DNA of 64,000 bases, taken from contig DAWV01000002.1 of the NCBI GenBank assembly GCA_002506085.1, positions 1 to 64,000 of the forward strand, read 5' to 3'. Numbering within the stretch: position 1 is the stretch's first letter; each line of letters starts with the position of its first letter. Under the pieces are notes generated by a model. The model had not been told where the DNA came from. It saw nothing but the letters and a program-made list of their open reading frames with translations, and made no database searches. Below, piece by piece: positions 60,735-64,000 of this stretch. A program made the translations under genes and the position numbers. The DNA is from Methanocorpusculaceae archaeon UBA425. Its GTDB lineage: Archaea > Halobacteriota > Methanomicrobia > Methanomicrobiales > Methanocorpusculaceae.

Positions 60735-61556
60735 ATGACCTCTGCTGCCGGATACCACAGAATCAGCCGTATTGCGACTCAGGTTCTGACAGGAGGTCTC
60801 ATACTCCTATTTCTTATTTTTATTTCAGTTCCTCTCGTATCTCTATTCACGAGAGTAGGCATAGAGGATCTTCTTTATGCGATTACCAGTGAGGCGGCAA
60901 TCAATGCTCTCTGTTTAAGTGCCGTCACCGCAGTGATTTCAACGATTATCGTAATCATTTTCGGGACACCGCTCGCCTACATCAATGCAAGAATCCCCTA
61001 TAGGGGACGAAACATCGTCGATACATTAACCGATCTTCCAATCATCCTTCCGCCGACCGTTGCAGGTCTTGCCCTCCTGATGGCATTCGGGGCAAACGGT
61101 CTTCTTGGTCAGTATTTTTCGATATTCGGCATACGCATCGCATTCACGACCACAGCAGTCGTGCTTGCCCAGATTTTTGTGGCATCGCCGTTTTATCTCC
61201 GTCAGGCACGATCCAGTTTTGAAGCAATCGATATCGAGTATGAATACGCGTCCAGGACTCTCGGTGCAGGTCCCTTGAAAACATTGTTCAAAGTTACGCT
61301 GCCGCTTGCTTTCGGCTCGCTTTTGTCAGGGGTCATCATGACATTTGCACGAGCTCTCGGAGAATTCGGTGCAACAATGATGTTTGCCGGAAATCTGGCG
61401 GGTAAAACCCAGACCATGCCGCTCGCGATTTACAGTGAACTGCAAAGTGACATGTCAATTTCTGTGGCTCTGGCAATTTTACTCGTGGTCTTTTCGTTCG
61501 GCATTATACTGATTGTAAAATATCTTGGAGCACGGGAGATGAAAAAGTATGCTTGA
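60735..61556 (+). CDS. modB: Molybdate ABC transporter permease
   Basis: A 273-aa permease with six helices. The cytosolic EAA loop, AIDIEYEYASRTLGAGPLKTLFKVTLPLAFG, contacts the ATPase. It lies 7 bases after modA and overlaps modC by 8 bases. Confidence 0.95.
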   Translation: MTSAAGYHRISRIATQVLTGGLILLFLIFISVPLVSLFTRVGIEDLLYAITSEAAINALCLSAVTAVISTIIVIIFGTPLAYINARIPYRGRNIVDTLTDLPIILPPTVAGLALLMAFGANGLLGQYFSIFGIRIAFTTTAVVLAQIFVASPFYLRQARSSFEAIDIEYEYASRTLGAGPLKTLFKVTLPLAFGSLLSGVIMTFARALGEFGATMMFAGNLAGKTQTMPLAIYSELQSDMSISVALAILLVVFSFGIILIVKYLGAREMKKYA

Positions 61557-62607
61557 AGCAGAATTTACCAGGTCTCTTCGTGATTTTTCCATGGAGGTGG
61601 ATAATCTTATCGTGCACCGGGGAGAGACTTTGGCACTCATTGGAGAGAACGGGTCCGGAAAATCGACCACTCTGAAAATTCTCTCCGGTCTTATGAAACC
61701 GGAAACCGGAAAGATAACCCTGAATGGGGAAGTCATGTATGATAGTGCCGAAAAAATTCATGTCGACCCGGAGATGCGAAACATCAGTTACATGTTTCAG
61801 AGTTATGCCCTTTTTCCGCACATGACGGTTCGTGAAAACATCGCCTACGGTCTTGTGATGAGAAAGAGACCTAAGGAGGAAGTCCGGGCCAGAACGGATG
61901 AACTCATTTCCCGGATGGGCCTTGAACAAATTGCAGATGAGCCGGTGACACGTTTATCCGGCGGGCAGCGTCAGCGGACGGCACTTGCCCGCTCCCTTGC
62001 CCCGAGACCGGCTCTCCTTCTTCTGGACGAGCCTCTCGCGGCACTTGATGTAAAAACCCAGGAGAGTATGCGTCGTGAACTTGCCTCCGTCATCAAATCA
62101 GAGAATATTCCCTGTATTCTCGTGACACACTCGATTGTGGATGCCCTTTCCATCGCAGATCGTGTGTCCGTTATCAAGCAGGGGAAAATTGTTGCAACCG
62201 GAACTCCGGAGGAGATTGTCCGTGACCCGGTTTACGGTTTTTCCGTTTCAGAAAATCCGAATATGTTCCGGGGTCTGGTTCATGTAAGAAAAACAGGGGC
62301 AGTCTGTATTAAAATCGGCGTAATATATGTCAGGGCAGTGACCACATTATCCGGTGTGGTCAATGTCGCAATCCGCCCGGAGGAGCTGATTCTTTCGCGG
62401 GAAAAGTTAGCTTCGTCTGCGATAAACTCCTTTGAGGGAAAAATCACCGAGATTCGGTCGACCGGTCTGGAGGTTCTGGTCTCTGTTGATATCGGAATCA
62501 TTCTTGCGGCAACTCTGACTCCCCAGTCGGTCGAGAGACTAGCACTGAAAAAAGGAGAGTCGGTGTTTGTAACGTTCAAAGCAACCGCGGTTCACGTTTT
62601 TGCGTGA
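61549..62607 (+). CDS. modC: Molybdate ABC transporter ATP-binding protein
   Basis: A 352-aa ATPase. Walker A is IGENGSGKSTTL, the Q-loop YMFQSYALFPHMTV, the signature TRLSGGQRQRTALARSL, Walker B LLLLDEPLAALD and the H-loop VTHSIVDA. The C-terminal ~80 residues form a TOBE domain (VNVAIRPEELILSREK and TGLEVLVSVDIG) that can bind oxyanions and inhibit transport. Overlaps modB. Confidence 0.95.
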   Translation: MLEAEFTRSLRDFSMEVDNLIVHRGETLALIGENGSGKSTTLKILSGLMKPETGKITLNGEVMYDSAEKIHVDPEMRNISYMFQSYALFPHMTVRENIAYGLVMRKRPKEEVRARTDELISRMGLEQIADEPVTRLSGGQRQRTALARSLAPRPALLLLDEPLAALDVKTQESMRRELASVIKSENIPCILVTHSIVDALSIADRVSVIKQGKIVATGTPEEIVRDPVYGFSVSENPNMFRGLVHVRKTGAVCIKIGVIYVRAVTTLSGVVNVAIRPEELILSREKLASSAINSFEGKITEIRSTGLEVLVSVDIGIILAATLTPQSVERLALKKGESVFVTFKATAVHVFA

Positions 62608-62621
62608 AACAAACGAGAATA

Positions 62622-62769
62622 TTTCTCAACCTTTTTTGTTAGCGGCGTGCGTTTAGGCATTCCTGCGTGATTTTCTTCATCTTCCGTTTGTATCCGGTTT
62701 GGTCCCTGATGAAGTAATCCCCGCGGGATTCATTAACGGATGCCGCGAACAAAAAAAAAGGTTGAGAGA
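62622..62769. repeat. Long imperfect palindrome between convergent genes
   Basis: The left arm (about 62622-62681) and the reverse complement of the right arm (about 62708-62769) align over some 60 bases with a few small gaps: both start with TCTCAACCTTTTTT, continue through GTT-GCGGC and CGTT, and end in CTTCATC. The loop is about 26 bases. Each outer arm ends in a T-tract for the gene it faces, so it could be a double terminator, but the similarity runs far beyond the T-tracts, as in an inverted duplication or a MITE-like element. Confidence 0.75.
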
Positions 62770-62796
62770 TGCTCTCAGATATTTTATAGAGTAAAT

Positions 62797-62958
62797 TTAG
62801 AATATCAGGTTCAGAAGGTAAATTACAATGCCGACAATTCCCGCTGAAACCAGAACAACTGTTGGTTTAATGTGAAGTGATTTGCGGTCATCTGCATCGT
62901 AATATGTAACCAGACCTGCTGATGAACTAAGTCCTCTACCCGAGTTCTTTGCTGCCAT
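62797..62958 (-). CDS. secG: Preprotein translocase subunit Sec61-beta (SecG-like)
   Basis: A 53-codon gene. It reads MAAKNSGRGLSSSAGLVTYY, then DADDRKSLHIKPTVVLVSAG, and ends in one membrane helix (IVGIVIYLLN). The N-terminal SSAGLVTYYD motif and a single C-terminal helix are the hallmarks of archaeal Sec61-beta, the small partner of SecYE. SecD and SecF are encoded earlier in the window. Divergent from the amidohydrolase gene. Confidence 0.92.
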   Translation of the reverse strand: MAAKNSGRGLSSSAGLVTYYDADDRKSLHIKPTVVLVSAGIVGIVIYLLNLIF

Positions 62959-63002
62959 ATCCTATTATATTCATCCTCTACCCATATAAAAGGGCAGGAA
63001 AA

Positions 63003-64000
63003 ATGGTCGTTATGATGGAGGAGAAAATAGAGGGGCTGGCTTTCGTCGGGGATACGTTTACACCGCGTAATGTGTCAATAATCATTGAAAATGGTCTAAT
63101 TAATGAGATAACTGATGCAAAAAAGCCGGCTACTCAATGGATTGCCCCCGCATTTTTCAACGCACACATCCACATCGCCGACACGGTCGGTATGGATACC
63201 AAAATCGACCGGCCGCTCGCGGAACTGGTCGCGCCTCCGGACGGGGTGAAACATAAACTCTTACGGGAAACCCCGGATACCGTTCTCACCCATGCGATGG
63301 AAGATACGATTTCATTCATGAAATCTACCGGAACACTTGGATTCGCCGACTTCCGGGAAGGTGGAAAAACCGGTGTGGACCTTCTTTTGAAAGCCTCCGA
63401 CCCCGCAGTCCGCATGCTCATATTCGGGAGAGACGGGGGTGAAGTTGTTGCCGGAGGTTTTGGTCTGTCGAGTGCCAAAGGAACAAAAGAGGAGGAGGAC
63501 GCAGTAAGCCGTGCAAAAAAATCCGGCAAACTATTTGCTGTACATGCGGGCGAGGTCGGAACAAAGGATATTGATGCGGCGTTCGCTCTTGAACCCGATC
63601 TCATCATTCACGCCACGCATTTTTCCCGGGAACATATCCGGGAAGCAGCCGACCGCGGCATTCCCATAGTCATTTGTCCGCGGTCGAACTGGCTTCTCGG
63701 TGCGGCTGCGGACAGCAGACATCCTCCTGTCCGTGAAATGCTGGATGCAGGCTGCAAGGTTTTCCTTGGAACCGATAATGTCATGTTCGTGTCTCCCGAT
63801 ATGTTCGCCGAAGCAGCATTTCTGAAAACGATTTACAAAGTGGATTCCGAGGAAATTCTTCGGATGGCAACGGGGGGTTTTTCTCTAATCGGGCAGAAGG
63901 GGAAGATTGAGACCGGCAGCCCGGCCAACCTCATTCTTCTTGACGGGAAGTATCCCGGTACCTGGACGAAGGATCCGTTAACTTCACTCTTCACCCGCAT
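63003..64000 (+). CDS. Amidohydrolase-family protein (partial, 3' end beyond window)
   Basis: The frame is open from 63003 to the end of the window, about 332 residues seen. Metal-binding NAHIHIADT (HxH), AVHAGEV, IIHATHF and FLGTDNVMF (the aspartate) follow the amidohydrolase TIM-barrel plan, in the branch near cytosine deaminase/chlorohydrolase. Starts at 63003, 63012 and 63015 are all ATG; a TATAAAA at about 62984 suggests a leaderless start at one of the latter. Substrate unknown; the C-terminus is missing from this window. Confidence 0.82.
   Translation, partial: MVVMMEEKIEGLAFVGDTFTPRNVSIIIENGLINEITDAKKPATQWIAPAFFNAHIHIADTVGMDTKIDRPLAELVAPPDGVKHKLLRETPDTVLTHAMEDTISFMKSTGTLGFADFREGGKTGVDLLLKASDPAVRMLIFGRDGGEVVAGGFGLSSAKGTKEEEDAVSRAKKSGKLFAVHAGEVGTKDIDAAFALEPDLIIHATHFSREHIREAADRGIPIVICPRSNWLLGAAADSRHPPVREMLDAGCKVFLGTDNVMFVSPDMFAEAAFLKTIYKVDSEEILRMATGGFSLIGQKGKIETGSPANLILLDGKYPGTWTKDPLTSLFTR

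Noticed and set aside
61504..61929. Minus-strand frame opposite modC
   Set aside because: Antisense to the ModC Walker A region; no independent support.

Overview
The window comes from a methanogenic archaeon. Direct evidence is formylmethanofuran:H4MPT formyltransferase (ftr), two methanofuran-biosynthesis genes (mfnD, mfnF), a thermosome subunit, archaeal ribosomal proteins eS1 and uS15, KEOPS Pcc1, archaeal SecD/SecF and Sec61-beta, pyruvoyl-dependent arginine decarboxylase, an aLhr-type helicase, and TATA-box promoters. Gene content and roughly 50% GC suggest the order Methanomicrobiales, and a Methanocorpusculum-like genome is my best guess; this is inference from memory of gene content, not a database match. 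About 70 protein genes and two tRNAs are packed tightly, often with ATGA start/stop overlaps.

Layout. 0.4-3.1 kb: Mrp-type ATPase plus mfnD-mfnF. 3.2-6.9 kb: zinc-ribbon protein, OB-like membrane protein, NIF3, SWIM protein, flavodoxin, SurE. 7.05-8.7 kb: tRNA-Met, then thiE-thi4 on the minus strand behind a clear TPP riboswitch. 8.9-12.2 kb: ferredoxin-flavodoxin and secF-secD. 12.6-16.8 kb: carA-carB. 16.8-20 kb: MFS transporter, a tiny zinc-ribbon gene with an unknown partner, and a lipoprotein. 20.1-22.7 kb: eS1, Pcc1, DHH protein, uS15. 22.9-24.4 kb: flavoprotein and tRNA-Thr.

24.5-36.4 kb is a bacterial-flavoured accessory block: DUF1848, FMN reductase, HAD phosphatase, PadR-DUF2812 with iterated operator sites, MFS exporter, patatin-like protein, a single-chain 1,235-residue PurL unlike the usual archaeal split enzyme, a TfoX C-domain protein, and an SdpR-SdpI pair. 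It looks like serial acquisition from Firmicutes-type neighbours.

36.5-64 kb returns mostly to core functions: ftr, a PEGA-repeat surface protein, DUF1805, peptide deformylase, a ferredoxin:thioredoxin reductase catalytic protein, an orphan amino-acid binding protein, purE, two aminotransferases, thermosome, purF, PdaD, a B12-dependent ribonucleotide reductase, an alpha/beta hydrolase, aLhr helicase with its phosphoesterase and an OB-fold protein, metY-metX(CBS) with a free-standing ThrRS editing domain, a LOG/TIGR00725 protein, modABC, Sec61-beta and a truncated amidohydrolase.

The best candidates for undescribed biology are non-coding. One is a tandem array of six alternating hairpins (39743-39906) whose stems covary, between def and the thioredoxin-reductase gene. 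Another is a duplicated intergenic element with 9-bp TGACA iterons (41211-41501). A third is a long imperfect palindrome between modC and the Sec61-beta gene (62622-62769). The TPP riboswitch with a possible Shine-Dalgarno-sequestering hairpin is a well-supported regulatory element that is uncommon in archaea.
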